Notes under the pieces: model-generated
What the model saw: only the letters and a program-made list of their open reading frames with translations
Database searches by the model: none
What the model was told of the DNA's origin: nothing
Made by a program: the position numbers and the translations under genes
Shown: positions 17,601 through 25,493 of the stretch, one piece after another
Layout of the letters: each line of letters begins with the position of its first letter
Numbering within the stretch: the first letter of the stretch is position 1
Assembly (NCBI RefSeq): GCF_001905505.1
Contig: NZ_LIPG01000001.1
Coordinates: 62,001 to 126,000 of the forward strand
Origin: Streptomyces sp. CB02058
Lineage (GTDB): Bacteria > Actinomycetota > Actinomycetes > Streptomycetales > Streptomycetaceae
Direction: 5' to 3'
Length of the DNA stretch: 64,000 nucleotides

Positions 17601-17606
17601 TAGGAT
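17601..17606 (+). promoter_or_regulatory. -10 box of the TetR gene
   Basis: TAGGAT, with transcription expected near 17613. The ATG at 17605 overlaps this box, which argues for the downstream GTG at 17641 as start. Confidence 0.45.
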
Positions 17607-17640
17607 GGTGGCAAGCCACGACAGGGGAAGGCGGCTTCGG

Positions 17641-18414
17641 GTGACGGAGAACGACGACGTGGCGGGTGGCACGGGCCTGCCGGCGAGCATCGAGGCCGCG
17701 TGGGGGCTGCGGGAGCGCCCGGTCAAGGGTCCGAAGCCCGGGCTGTCGCTGGACCGCATCGTCGCCGCGGCCGTGGAGGTCGCGGCGGCGGAGGGCATCT
17801 CGGCCGTCTCGATGGGGCGGGTCGCCAAGGAGCTCGGCGCCTCGACGATGTCGCTCTACCGCTATGTCTCCGCCAAGGAGGAGCTGTACGTCCTCATGCA
17901 GGAGGTGGCGATGGGCGCGCCCTCGCCCCTGCCCGCCCTGGAGGAGGGCGCGGGCTGGCGGGAGGGGCTGCGCCAGTGGGCGTGGGCCCAGCGCCGGATG
18001 TTCCACCGCAATCTGTGGTCCCTGCGCATCCCGATCTCGGGTCCCCCGGCCAGCCCCCACTCGGTCGCCTGGTGGGAGCAGGGCCTCCAGGCGCTGGAGG
18101 GCAGCGGGCTGAGCGAGGGGGACAAGATCTCCGTCATCCTGCTGGTCAACGGCTTCGTGCGGAACGAGGCCCTGCTGATGAGCGATCTCGCCGCCGCCGT
18201 CGAGACGAAGGGCGTACCGGTCCAGGAGGTGATGGCGCAGTGGGAGCGGACCGTGAAGCGGCTGGTCGACCCCGTGCGCCATCCCGCGCTGTCGAGGCTG
18301 CTGGCCACCGACGCCATGAGCGAACCCGACGACGCCGACTACGACTTCGTCTTCGGGCTGGACCGGGTGCTCGACGGGGTCGAGGCCCTCATCGGAAAGA
18401 GCGGGCCGTCATGA
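17641..18414 (+). CDS. TetR-family repressor of the adjacent ABC exporter
   Basis: 257 aa. The HTH lies at about 40-85 (LDRIVAAAVEVAAAEGISAV, then MGRVAKELGASTMSLYRYVSAKEEL), followed by a helical ligand-binding TetR_C domain. The GTG at 17641, 11 nt after AGGGGAAGG, is favoured; an ATG at 17605 would lie within the promoter. It is divergent to the DrrAB-like exporter and flanked by two palindromes, so it probably senses the exporter's substrate. The next regulator gene overlaps its stop. Confidence 0.82.
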   Translation: MTENDDVAGGTGLPASIEAAWGLRERPVKGPKPGLSLDRIVAAAVEVAAAEGISAVSMGRVAKELGASTMSLYRYVSAKEELYVLMQEVAMGAPSPLPALEEGAGWREGLRQWAWAQRRMFHRNLWSLRIPISGPPASPHSVAWWEQGLQALEGSGLSEGDKISVILLVNGFVRNEALLMSDLAAAVETKGVPVQEVMAQWERTVKRLVDPVRHPALSRLLATDAMSEPDDADYDFVFGLDRVLDGVEALIGKSGPS

Positions 18415-19052
18415 ACACCCCGAAGCCGGGCCTGCGCGAACGCAAGAAGCAGCTGACCTACGAGGCGGTGTCGGAGACCGCCATCGCGATGTTCCTCGAA
18501 CGGGGCTTCGACAACGTCTCGGTGGCCGAGGTGGCCGCCGCGGCCGACATCTCGAAGCCGACGCTGTTCCGGTACTTCCCGGCCAAGGAGGACCTGGTCC
18601 TGCACCGGTTCGCCGACCACGAGGACGAGTCGGCCCGCGTCGTCGCGGGGCGGGCCGAGGGCACCACGCCCCTGGAGGCGTTGCGCGCGCACTTCCTGGA
18701 CGGCCTGGACCGCCGGGACCCGGTGACCGGGCTCTGCGACGTCCCGCAGGTGCTGGCCTACCTCCGCCTGCTGTACGGGACTCCGTCGCTCGTCGCCCGC
18801 ATGTTCGCCTACCAGCGGCGCTCCGAAGCGGCGCTCGCCCGCGCTCTGGACCCCGCCGCTCCGCTCCCGGCGCGTCTCGCGGCGGGTCAGATCGTCGTCG
18901 TACTGCGGATTCTCGCGGAGGAGAACTGGCGGCGGATCGACGAGGGGGAGAGCGCGGACGAGGTCCACGGAGACGCGGTGACGGCGGCCGGGCTCGCCTT
19001 CGGGCAGCTGGAGCGGGGACTGTTCACCGAGGGTCCCGGCAGCCCGGCCTAG
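18411..19052 (+). CDS. TetR/AcrR-family regulator
   Basis: 213 aa. HTH at residues 12-58 (RKKQLTYEAVSETAIAMF, VAEVAAAADISKPTLFRYFPAKEDL). The C-terminal half is variable. ATGA overlap with the preceding TetR gene, so two different regulators are made from one message. The convergent DHA2 transporter is a possible target. Its stop codon lies in the first copy of a 12-bp tandem repeat. Confidence 0.83.
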   Translation: MNTPKPGLRERKKQLTYEAVSETAIAMFLERGFDNVSVAEVAAAADISKPTLFRYFPAKEDLVLHRFADHEDESARVVAGRAEGTTPLEALRAHFLDGLDRRDPVTGLCDVPQVLAYLRLLYGTPSLVARMFAYQRRSEAALARALDPAAPLPARLAAGQIVVVLRILAEENWRRIDEGESADEVHGDAVTAAGLAFGQLERGLFTEGPGSPA

Positions 19053-19073
19053 AGCCCGGCCTAGAGCCCGGCC
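19041..19073. repeat. 12-bp tandem repeat across a convergent gene junction
   Basis: AGCCCGGCCTAG occurs at 19041-19052 and 19053-19064, with a partial third copy to 19073. The CTAG in the unit supplies the TAG stop of the TetR gene (19050-19052) and the minus-strand stop of the MFS gene (19061-19063). Confidence 0.8.
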
Positions 19074-20533
19074 GGCTCGGCCCGGCGGGCGGGACGCAGG
19101 ACCAGGAACGCCACGGCGAAGGCGGCGACGAGCAGTCCGGTGCCGATGGTGAAGGCGAGCTGGTAGCCGCCGGTCAGGGCCTCGGCCCGGCTGTGGCCCT
19201 CGCCGAGCATCCGGTCGGTGCGGGCCGCGGCCAGGGTGGTGAGGACCGCGACGCCGATGGCCATGCCGATCTGCTGGGTGGTGTTGAAGAGCCCGGACGC
19301 GAGTCCGGCGTCGTCCTTGCCCGCGCCGGACATGCCGAGCGAGGTCAGCGCGGGGAGCGCCAGCCCGAATCCGGCCGCGAGGAGCATCACGGGGAGCACA
19401 TCGGTGGCGTAACGGGCGTCCACGGGGATGCGGGTGAGGAAGCCGAGGGCGCCGATCAGCAGGGCGATCCCGGACAGCAGGACGGTGCGCTCGCCGAAGC
19501 GGGTGTTCAGCCGGGCCGAGACACCCAGGGAGACGCCGCCGATGACGACGGCCGCGGGGAGCAGGGCGAGGCCGGTCGCGGACGCGCCGTATCCGAGGAC
19601 GTTCTGCAGGTGCAGCGCGACGATGATCTGGAACGAGAACAGGGCGGCGACCATGAGGGCCTGGACCAGATTGGCCCCGGCGACGCTCCGGGAGCGCAGG
19701 ACGCGCAAGGGCATCAGGGGGGTCCGTGCGGTGGCCTGGCGGACGACGAAGCCGGCGAGGAGCACGAGGGAGACGGCCCCGAGGCCGAGCGTGTGCGTGG
19801 AGACCCAGCCGTGCTCCTCGACCTTGACCACGGTGTAGATCCCCAGCATCAGCCCCGCCGTCACGAGCGCGGCCCCGATCACGTCGGCCCCGGCGGAGAG
19901 CCCGATGCCCCGGTCGGCGGGCAGGACCCGGCGGGCGACCAGGAGGGCCACCACGCCGATCGGCAGGTTGATGAAGAAGATCCAGTGCCAGCTGAGCGCA
20001 TCCGTCAGGATCCCGCCCAGCACCTGGCCGATGGACGCGCCAGCCGCTCCGGTGAAGGCGAACACGCCGATGGCCCTGGCTCGTTCGCGGGGCTCGCTGA
20101 ACAGGGTGATCAGGATGCCCAGGCCGACGGCGGAGGCCATCGCGCTGCCGACGCCCTGGAGGAAGCGGGCGCCGATGAGTATCGCGGGGGTCGTCGCCGC
20201 GCCCGCCAGCACGGAGGCGACCGTGAACACCGCGGTTCCGGCGAGGAACATCCGGGTCCGGCCGAGCAGATCGCCCAGCCGTCCGGCGAGCAGGAGCAGG
20301 CTGCCGAAGGCGATCAGATAGGCGTTGACCACCCAGCTGAGGCCGGCGGAGGTGAACCCGAGGTCGCGCTGGATGGTGGGCATCGCCACGGTCACGATGG
20401 AGCCGTCGAGCGTGAGCGTCAGCATGCCGGCGGCGATCACCCCGAGGGCGAGGGCGCGGGTGCGGGCATTCGGTTCGGTGGTGCCGGTCTGCTCGGACGT
20501 GCCTGAGGCAGTGCGCGGTGCGTCAACGGACAT
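19061..20533 (-). CDS. DHA2-family MFS multidrug exporter
   Basis: 490 aa, 14 predicted helices. Family signatures: LDGSIVTVAMPTIQRDLGF in helix 1, NAYLIAFGSLLLLAGRLGDLLGR (motif A) and FLQGVGSAM..GLGILI. It is a proton-driven exporter in the inner membrane; the substrate is unknown. A MarR gene lies 105 bp upstream in the same direction. The ribosome site AGGAG is buried in a perfect 13-bp hairpin, which predicts translational control. Confidence 0.9.
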   Translation of the reverse strand: MSVDAPRTASGTSEQTGTTEPNARTRALALGVIAAGMLTLTLDGSIVTVAMPTIQRDLGFTSAGLSWVVNAYLIAFGSLLLLAGRLGDLLGRTRMFLAGTAVFTVASVLAGAATTPAILIGARFLQGVGSAMASAVGLGILITLFSEPRERARAIGVFAFTGAAGASIGQVLGGILTDALSWHWIFFINLPIGVVALLVARRVLPADRGIGLSAGADVIGAALVTAGLMLGIYTVVKVEEHGWVSTHTLGLGAVSLVLLAGFVVRQATARTPLMPLRVLRSRSVAGANLVQALMVAALFSFQIIVALHLQNVLGYGASATGLALLPAAVVIGGVSLGVSARLNTRFGERTVLLSGIALLIGALGFLTRIPVDARYATDVLPVMLLAAGFGLALPALTSLGMSGAGKDDAGLASGLFNTTQQIGMAIGVAVLTTLAAARTDRMLGEGHSRAEALTGGYQLAFTIGTGLLVAAFAVAFLVLRPARRAEPAGL

Positions 20534-20570
20534 CGGTCTCTCCTGTCGAATGGCTCAACAGGAGAGACCG
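20534..20570 (-). promoter_or_regulatory. Hairpin sequestering the MFS ribosome site
   Basis: Perfect 13-bp arms at 20534-20546 and 20558-20570 around an 11-nt loop. In the mRNA the 3' arm reads ACAGGAGAGACCG and ends at the base just before the ATG (20533), so the Shine-Dalgarno is fully paired. As DNA it could also be an operator. Confidence 0.7.
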
Positions 20571-20638
20571 TAGCAGATGGTTTTGTTGCAGACTATATTT
20601 TACGGACCTTCCAGGGGTGACTGTCCCGGCCGCCCGGC

Positions 20639-21127
20639 CTACCTCTGGCCCTGCCGTGCCCGCCGTACCGGACGCGGGTTCTCCACGGGGGTGGCCAGAT
20701 GGCCGTCGGCCAGCAGGCCGAGGGCGCGCAGCAGGACCTCGCGGTCGGCGTCGGGCAGTGAGCCCAGGGCGTCCTGGTGCACCTGGTCGACGATCTTCTG
20801 GCTCCGCGCGGCGATCGCGGCCCCCTCCTCGGTGACGGCGATGATCCGAGCCCGCCGGTCACGGGTGGAGGGCCTCCGCTCGGCGAGCCCTGCCTGCTCC
20901 AGGGCGTCCACGGTCACCACCATCGTGGTCTTGTCCATGTCGCCGATCTCCGCGAGCTGGATCTGCGTCCGCTCCTCCTCCAGGGCGTGGACCAGGACGC
21001 AGTGCATGCGCGCGGTCAGTCCGATCTCGGCGAGCGCCGCCGCTATCCGGGTCCGCAGGACATGGCTGGTGTGGTCGAGGAGGAAGGACAGGTCGGGCGC
21101 GGTGCGTGCGGGGGTCAGGGCGGTCAT
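20639..21127 (-). CDS. MarR-family regulator
   Basis: 162 aa. Winged helix with QIQLAEIGDMDKTTMVVTVD as recognition region and the DRRARIIAVTEEG wing. The leaderless -10 box TACGCT, 7 nt before the ATG at 21127, sets the start. The DHA2 exporter is the next gene in the same direction, a common MarR-efflux pairing. Effector unknown. Confidence 0.85.
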   Translation of the reverse strand: MTALTPARTAPDLSFLLDHTSHVLRTRIAAALAEIGLTARMHCVLVHALEEERTQIQLAEIGDMDKTTMVVTVDALEQAGLAERRPSTRDRRARIIAVTEEGAAIAARSQKIVDQVHQDALGSLPDADREVLLRALGLLADGHLATPVENPRPVRRARQGQR

Positions 21128-21134
21128 GCCCGCC

Positions 21135-21140
21135 AGCGTA
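21135..21140 (-). promoter_or_regulatory. -10 box of leaderless marR-type transcript
   Basis: TACGCT on the minus strand, 7 nt before the ATG at 21127. The imperfect palindrome TACCGTGGTA at 21149-21158 lies just upstream. Confidence 0.5.
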
Positions 21141-21177
21141 GCAATTCGTACCGTGGTAGATCGTCCCGAAGAGGACG

Positions 21178-21513
21178 TTATCGGTGCGGCTGCCACTGGA
21201 CCAGGACGCGGGCGAACGGCTCGCCCGAGGACTCCGCGTACGCCATCCGCTCCTTCACCTCGCGCAGCGTGCGCGGGCGGTAACCCGGTCCTCCGCAGCA
21301 GCTCTTGTGGAAGCGGACGCCCGCGTTCAGCAGTACCGAGAGGGTGCGCCACGCCGCGGTGTCCCGCCGCCGGGGAGCCGCGAAGGCGGACCCGGCATGG
21401 ATCAGCGCCCCGGCGCACCGGGGGCAGACACGGTCGGGCCGCTCCCTGTCGTACGGCTGCTTGTACGAGGCCCGGCAGGGCAGGCAGACGAACGAGGTCT
21501 TGGCGTGGGGCAT
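21178..21513 (-). CDS. Zinc-ribbon-like hypothetical protein
   Basis: 111 aa. Cysteine pairs C10-L-P-C13 and C30-P-R-C33 should bind zinc; a second CC pair occurs in FHKSCCGGPGYRP. Related streptomycete proteins are conserved but uncharacterised. The leaderless promoter fixes the ATG at 21513. No partner gene is evident. Confidence 0.7.
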   Translation of the reverse strand: MPHAKTSFVCLPCRASYKQPYDRERPDRVCPRCAGALIHAGSAFAAPRRRDTAAWRTLSVLLNAGVRFHKSCCGGPGYRPRTLREVKERMAYAESSGEPFARVLVQWQPHR

Positions 21514-21519
21514 GCGGTC

Positions 21520-21525
21520 AGGGTA
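21520..21525 (-). promoter_or_regulatory. -10 box of leaderless zinc-ribbon gene
   Basis: TACCCT on the minus strand, 6 nt before the ATG at 21513. Confidence 0.5.
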
Positions 21526-21631
21526 GAGCCGCGACGGTCCGCTGTTCGACCGGTTTACGGGGGCTGAGGCGGGCTGGTCCCGCTCGGGCGTCCGGTGCTG
21601 CCCGGTGGTCCTGCTGGGCCGTCGGCCCGTG

Positions 21632-22198
21632 TCACGGCCCCGACGCCCCGGGGCCCTCGGTGCCCTGGAGAGGGAGCGGCCCGATCCGCTTCTCGAACCA
21701 GAGGTGGGCGTACGGCTCGTCGTTGAAGGCGGGCACCTCCTGGTAGCCCGCGGAGTGGTACAGCCGGATCGCCGCGTCGAGCGCCCTGTTGGTGTCCAGC
21801 CGCAGCACGTCCCGCCCGAGCCCGACGGCCCGCGCCTCCAGCTCGTGCAGGAAGCGGCGGGCGAGGCCGAGGTTCCTGGCGTGCGGGGCGACCCACATGC
21901 GCTTGACCTCGGCCGGAGCGCCCGCCGGCAGCTTCAGCCCGGCGCAGCCGACCGGCTCGCCCTGCAGCCTGGCCACCAGGAACACACCGTGCGGGGGGCG
22001 GAGTTCACCCGCGTCGGGCAGCAGGCTGCGGGCGGGGTCGAAGCCCGTGTCGAAGCGCTCCTGGAGTTCGGCGAAGAAGGAGTGCAGGCAGTGCCGGGCG
22101 TCGGGATGATCCGGGTCGACGACGTCCAGCGTGACGTCCGCCCGTTCGGTGGTGACGCCGTGGAACCGCGGCGCCGTGCGGATGTCGTCCATGGCCAT
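21632..22198 (-). CDS. GNAT N-acetyltransferase
   Basis: 188 aa. The GNAT core has the acetyl-CoA-binding VKRMWVAPHARNLGLARRFL (about 99-118), followed by LRLDTNRALDAAIRLYHSAGYQEVP (motif B). The substrate is unknown. The ATG at 22198 lies 6 nt after a TATGGT -10 box. The last 15 residues are Gly/Pro-rich and probably disordered. Confidence 0.85.
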   Translation of the reverse strand: MAMDDIRTAPRFHGVTTERADVTLDVVDPDHPDARHCLHSFFAELQERFDTGFDPARSLLPDAGELRPPHGVFLVARLQGEPVGCAGLKLPAGAPAEVKRMWVAPHARNLGLARRFLHELEARAVGLGRDVLRLDTNRALDAAIRLYHSAGYQEVPAFNDEPYAHLWFEKRIGPLPLQGTEGPGASGP

Positions 22199-22204
22199 GC
22201 TCCG

Positions 22205-22210
22205 ACCATA
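22205..22210 (-). promoter_or_regulatory. -10 box of leaderless GNAT gene
   Basis: TATGGT on the minus strand, 6 nt before the ATG at 22198. Confidence 0.5.
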
Positions 22211-22228
22211 GTCGGCCCGCGCCCGGTG

Positions 22229-22822
22229 TCACCTGCCCCCGTCGGCCTCGCGGGCCGCCTGCTCCACCCTGTTCCGGTGCTTCTCCCAGGACGCGGTGTC
22301 GCCCGGCGGCATGCTGTCGTTGTTCTCGTTCATCCCCACGGCGCCGTCGATGAGCTCCCGGAGGATGTCGGCGTGCCCGGCGTGCCGGTGCGTGTCGGCG
22401 ATCACGCGTACGACGGCGTGATGCAGCGTCACCTGGTCCCGGTGGCTCGGCCACCACGGCACCCTGCCGGCCGTGTCCAGCGCCAGTGCGCCGATCGTCG
22501 CGTCGGAGTGCGCCCAGGCCCGGTGGTAGAGCCCCACGATCTGCTCCCGCGACTCGTCGGCGGTGGCCCACATGTCCGCGTTGTCCTCGGCCCCCTCCTC
22601 GACCCAGGGCAGGTGCTCACCGGACGGCCGCCCGAAGGTGTCGCCGAGGTATCCCAGCTCCACACTGGCCACGTGCTTCACCAGGCCGAGGAGGTTGGTC
22701 CCGGTCGGGGTCAGGGGGCGACGGCTGTCGTACTCCGAGAGCCCTTCGAGCTTCCACAGCAGGGCGTCGCGGGCGGACTGCAGATAGAAGAGGAGGTCGG
22801 CTTTGGCGTCCGGTGAGGTCAT
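22229..22822 (-). CDS. DinB-family (DUF664) putative metal-dependent thiol transferase
   Basis: 197 aa four-helix bundle. A histidine in VKHVASVELGYLGD and the pair in DTHRHAGHADILREL give the usual DinB metal triad. Many actinobacterial DUF664 proteins are mycothiol- or bacillithiol-dependent transferases, so mycothiol (see mshA in this window) is a plausible cofactor. The substrate is unknown. The ATG at 22822 has a weak -10-like CAGACT 6 nt upstream. Confidence 0.8.
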   Translation of the reverse strand: MTSPDAKADLLFYLQSARDALLWKLEGLSEYDSRRPLTPTGTNLLGLVKHVASVELGYLGDTFGRPSGEHLPWVEEGAEDNADMWATADESREQIVGLYHRAWAHSDATIGALALDTAGRVPWWPSHRDQVTLHHAVVRVIADTHRHAGHADILRELIDGAVGMNENNDSMPPGDTASWEKHRNRVEQAAREADGGR

Positions 22823-22878
22823 GCGGCAAGTCTGCCGACGGAGCGGCGCCTGTCCACCGGCTTTTGCGTACGCCGGAC

Positions 22879-23400
22879 TCAGCCCTTGACGGCCTCCGCG
22901 ATCCGCCGGGCGGCCTGGGCGGGCGTGAGGCGAGTGGTGTCGACGACCTCGGCCTCGGCGTGCAGCCAGGTGCGGGCGGCCTCGGCGTACGGTTCGAGAT
23001 GGTCGAGGCGGAAGGTCGAGGGGCCGAGATGGGCGTCGCCCTCGATGCGCCCGCGGAGGGTGTCCTGGTCGGCGTGGAGGACGAAGTGCCGTACCGGGAT
23101 GCCGTGTGCGGCCAGGCCGGCGCTGATCTCGCGCCAGTACTGCTCGACCAGGACGGTCATGGGCATCACCAGGGTGCCGCCGGTGTAGTCGAGCACATGG
23201 CGGGCCGTCTCGACCACGAGCGGCCGCCAGGGCGGCCAGTGCTGGAAGTTGCCGGTCCAGGGCAGCCCCGGTGTGATGTCCATGAGCGTCTCGCCGACCT
23301 TCTCGGCGTCGAACACCCGTGAATCCGGTATCAGTTCCCGCACGAGCGCACTGGTCGTCGTCTTGCCCGCGCCGTGGGTGCCGTTGAGCCATACGATCAT
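22879..23400 (-). CDS. TmrB-like P-loop kinase/ATPase
   Basis: 173 aa. Walker A GTHGAGKTTT at residues 7-16, close to the N terminus; VFDAEKVGETL and HFVLHADQDTLRGRIEGD are typical of the TmrB/AAA_33 group related to nucleotide kinases. B. subtilis TmrB gives tunicamycin resistance by ATP-dependent binding of the drug, but most homologues are uncharacterised. Leaderless start at 23400. Confidence 0.75.
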   Translation of the reverse strand: MIVWLNGTHGAGKTTTSALVRELIPDSRVFDAEKVGETLMDITPGLPWTGNFQHWPPWRPLVVETARHVLDYTGGTLVMPMTVLVEQYWREISAGLAAHGIPVRHFVLHADQDTLRGRIEGDAHLGPSTFRLDHLEPYAEAARTWLHAEAEVVDTTRLTPAQAARRIAEAVKG

Positions 23401-23407
23401 GGGCCCG

Positions 23408-23413
23408 ACGATA
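23408..23413 (-). promoter_or_regulatory. -10 box of leaderless TmrB-like gene
   Basis: TATCGT on the minus strand with 7 nt to the ATG at 23400. Confidence 0.5.
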
Positions 23414-23464
23414 GTGCCGCGAGGGTCCGCGGGGCCGGTCGCGCTGGAGGCGGGGTCTCGGCGG

Positions 23465-23932
23465 ATGCCCGAGAATTCCTGGATGGACCTCGACGACGCG
23501 CTGGTCGGCCACTGGAGCAGCGTCCCGTTCTCCTACGGGGCGATGGAGGCCTCCGAGCTGGGACTCCTCGGCGACGGCCGGGGCTGGAGCGCATGGTTCA
23601 ACGCCGACGCGCTGTGCGTCACCCGCCTGCGGTGGCGGTGTCCGGAGCCGGGGCTGCTGGAACTGCGGGCGGAGTGGACGGTCGAAGGCGAGCCGGGTCC
23701 GCCGGGCGACGTCCTGTCCTTCTCCTCGACGCGGACGCCCGAGGCCGCTTCCGAGGTGACGCTCCACCGCTATGCGATCGGCCCGGCCGTCCCCGTGCCG
23801 GGCGCCGTGCCTCTGCCGGCGGTCACCTTCGAGGAGCCGGTGGAGTTCTGCGGGACGTACGCACGGGGTTCCCGGGAGATCGGCCCCGAGCAGGACCCGG
23901 CCCATCGGGTGCTGCCGTACGAGGCGGGGTAG
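23465..23932 (+). CDS. Conserved hypothetical protein, 155 aa
   Basis: Begins MPENSWMDLDDALVGHWSSV; an ATG at 23483 is an alternative. The pattern (alternating strands, GHWSS, LRWRCPEPGLLELRAEW, TFEEPVEFCGTYARG) suggests a small lipocalin-like beta-barrel. No active-site motif, signal peptide or membrane helix is seen. It is divergent to the TmrB-like gene. Function unknown. Confidence 0.65.
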   Translation: MPENSWMDLDDALVGHWSSVPFSYGAMEASELGLLGDGRGWSAWFNADALCVTRLRWRCPEPGLLELRAEWTVEGEPGPPGDVLSFSSTRTPEAASEVTLHRYAIGPAVPVPGAVPLPAVTFEEPVEFCGTYARGSREIGPEQDPAHRVLPYEAG

Positions 23933-24002
23933 GCGTCCTGTACCGGCTGAGTGGTTCGTGCCGGAGTTCCGGGGCCTGGCCCGCCTGGGATCGATGCGGC
24001 GG

Positions 24003-24008
24003 TAGCGT
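24003..24008 (+). promoter_or_regulatory. -10 box of leaderless kinase gene
   Basis: TAGCGT with 7 nt to the ATG at 24016; a GTG at 24007 overlaps the box and is excluded. Confidence 0.5.
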
Positions 24009-24015
24009 GATCGTC

Positions 24016-24816
24016 ATGACGGCTGAGGGCGAGGAGCTGGTCGGCGGTATGGCGAACGCAGGGGCGGTCTTCCGCCGTGGTGCGCTGGTGGAGCGCCCGG
24101 CGCCGCGCAACGCGCACGCCCTGCACGCGTACCTCCTTGCCCTGAAGGAGCACGGCTTCGACGCGGCGCCGGCCCCCGTCGCCCTCACCGGGGACGGCCG
24201 TGAACAGCTCACCTTCATTCCCGGAGACGTTGCCCTGCCACCGTTCGCGGACTGGGCGATGACGAAGACCGCCCTGGAATCGGTGGGGCGCCTGCTGCGG
24301 CGCCTGCATGAAACCAGCGCGGCCATCAAGGTCGACACCCGTGCCGGGTGGCCGGAGGACCTGGCCGATCCGGAGGGAGGAACGATGCTGTGCCACAACG
24401 ACGTGTGCCCGGACAACGTCGTCTTCCGCGACGGCCGTGCCGCCGCCCTGATCGACTTCGACCTGGCGGCTCCGGGCCGTCCCCTCTGGGACGTCGCCAT
24501 GACCGCCCGCTACTGGGTGCCCCTGGTCGATCCCGCGTCCGCGGCCGCCCTCTACCCCTCCGGGCTGGATGCGCCCGCGCGGCTGCGGATCCTTGCCGAC
24601 AGCTACGGCCTTTCGCCGCAGGACCGCGCCGAGCTGTTCGGCGTCATCGAGCAGGCCACCGACGTCTGCCGGGCCTTCGTCGCCCGCCGCGTGGCCGACG
24701 GCGACCCCGTCTATCTCCGGGCACTGGCCGAGCGTGGTGGATGGGAACGCTGGGACCGCATGCGGACCTGGCTGGCGGAGCGCCGCGAGACGTTCACGGC
24801 CGCCCTGCTGAACTGA
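24016..24816 (+). CDS. Aminoglycoside phosphotransferase-family kinase
   Basis: 266 aa. Catalytic loop CHNDVCPDNVVF (H-N-D-x-x-x-x-N) and metal site LIDFDLAAPG. The N lobe is short. This APH/HSK2-like subgroup often phosphorylates small alcohols or antibiotics; the substrate is unknown. It ends 140 bp before the XRE regulator, with no obvious functional link. Confidence 0.8.
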   Translation: MTAEGEELVGGMANAGAVFRRGALVERPAPRNAHALHAYLLALKEHGFDAAPAPVALTGDGREQLTFIPGDVALPPFADWAMTKTALESVGRLLRRLHETSAAIKVDTRAGWPEDLADPEGGTMLCHNDVCPDNVVFRDGRAAALIDFDLAAPGRPLWDVAMTARYWVPLVDPASAAALYPSGLDAPARLRILADSYGLSPQDRAELFGVIEQATDVCRAFVARRVADGDPVYLRALAERGGWERWDRMRTWLAERRETFTAALLN

Positions 24817-24901
24817 CACTCCGGAGCCGCGAGGACAGAGGTACCGGGCGTTCTTCGGACCGGCAGCCGCCGGTGCCCACCCGTACTCCATGGCATGGAA
24901 C

Positions 24902-24929
24902 ACTTTTGCAAGCAGGCGCTTGCAAAAGT
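24902..24929. promoter_or_regulatory. 28-bp palindromic operator upstream of the XRE gene
   Basis: ACTTTTGCAAGC and GCTTGCAAAAGT, perfect 12-bp arms separated by AGGC. It covers the expected -35 region of the XRE promoter, so autoregulation is likely. Confidence 0.7.
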
Positions 24930-24943
24930 TAGCAAGGGTGGGG

Positions 24944-24949
24944 CAGTAT
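24944..24949 (+). promoter_or_regulatory. -10-like box of the XRE gene
   Basis: CAGTAT (5 of the TANNNT-type positions) with 6 nt to the ATG at 24956, consistent with a leaderless message. Confidence 0.35.
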
Positions 24950-24955
24950 CGAGGC

Positions 24956-25465
24956 ATGGCATCACTCAACGTCGGCAATCTCGGCGAGTACCTGCGTGAG
25001 CAGCGGCGTACCGCGCAGCTCTCCCTGCGGCAGCTCGCCGACGCCGCCGGAGTGTCCAATCCGTATCTCAGCCAGATCGAGCGCGGTCTGCGCAAGCCGA
25101 GTGCCGAGGTGCTCCAGCAGGTCGCGAAGGCCCTGCGGATCTCGGCCGAGACGCTCTATGTGCGGGCCGGGATCCTCGACGAGCGGGAGCGGGACGAGCT
25201 GGAGACGCGGGCGGTCATATTGGCCGATCCGTCGATCAACGAGCGGCAGAAGAACGTTCTGCTGCAGATCTACGACTCCTTCCGCCGGGAGAACGGTTTC
25301 GATGTCGTGCCCGACACCGGCCCCGAGTCCCACGGTGCCGTGGACGCGGAGAGCAGAATCGATGCCGACGCGGAAAGCGGTGCCGGTGAAGCGAACGGTG
25401 CCGGTCCGGATGCCCGCGGCCCCCGCACGGCCGACGGCAGTGATGCAGACCCACCCCTGAACTGA
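24956..25465 (+). CDS. XRE-family regulator upstream of the HbhA-like gene
   Basis: 169 aa. HTH_3 domain at residues 8-65 (LGEYLREQRRTAQLSLRQLA, ADAAGVSNPYLSQIERGLRK, PSAEVLQQVAKALRISAETL), followed by a short helical region and an acidic Gly/Ala/Asp-rich tail. It is strongly similar to mycobacterial Rv0474, which likewise stands directly before hbhA. The 28-bp palindrome 26 bp upstream is the likely binding site. It probably controls itself and the two genes that follow. Confidence 0.85.
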   Translation: MASLNVGNLGEYLREQRRTAQLSLRQLADAAGVSNPYLSQIERGLRKPSAEVLQQVAKALRISAETLYVRAGILDERERDELETRAVILADPSINERQKNVLLQIYDSFRRENGFDVVPDTGPESHGAVDAESRIDADAESGAGEANGAGPDARGPRTADGSDADPPLN

Positions 25466-25493
25466 CTTCTGATGATCCGGGAGGACCACAGTC

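Noticed and set aside
17605..17640. ATG at 17605 as TetR start
   Set aside because: Overlaps the probable -10 box TAGGAT.
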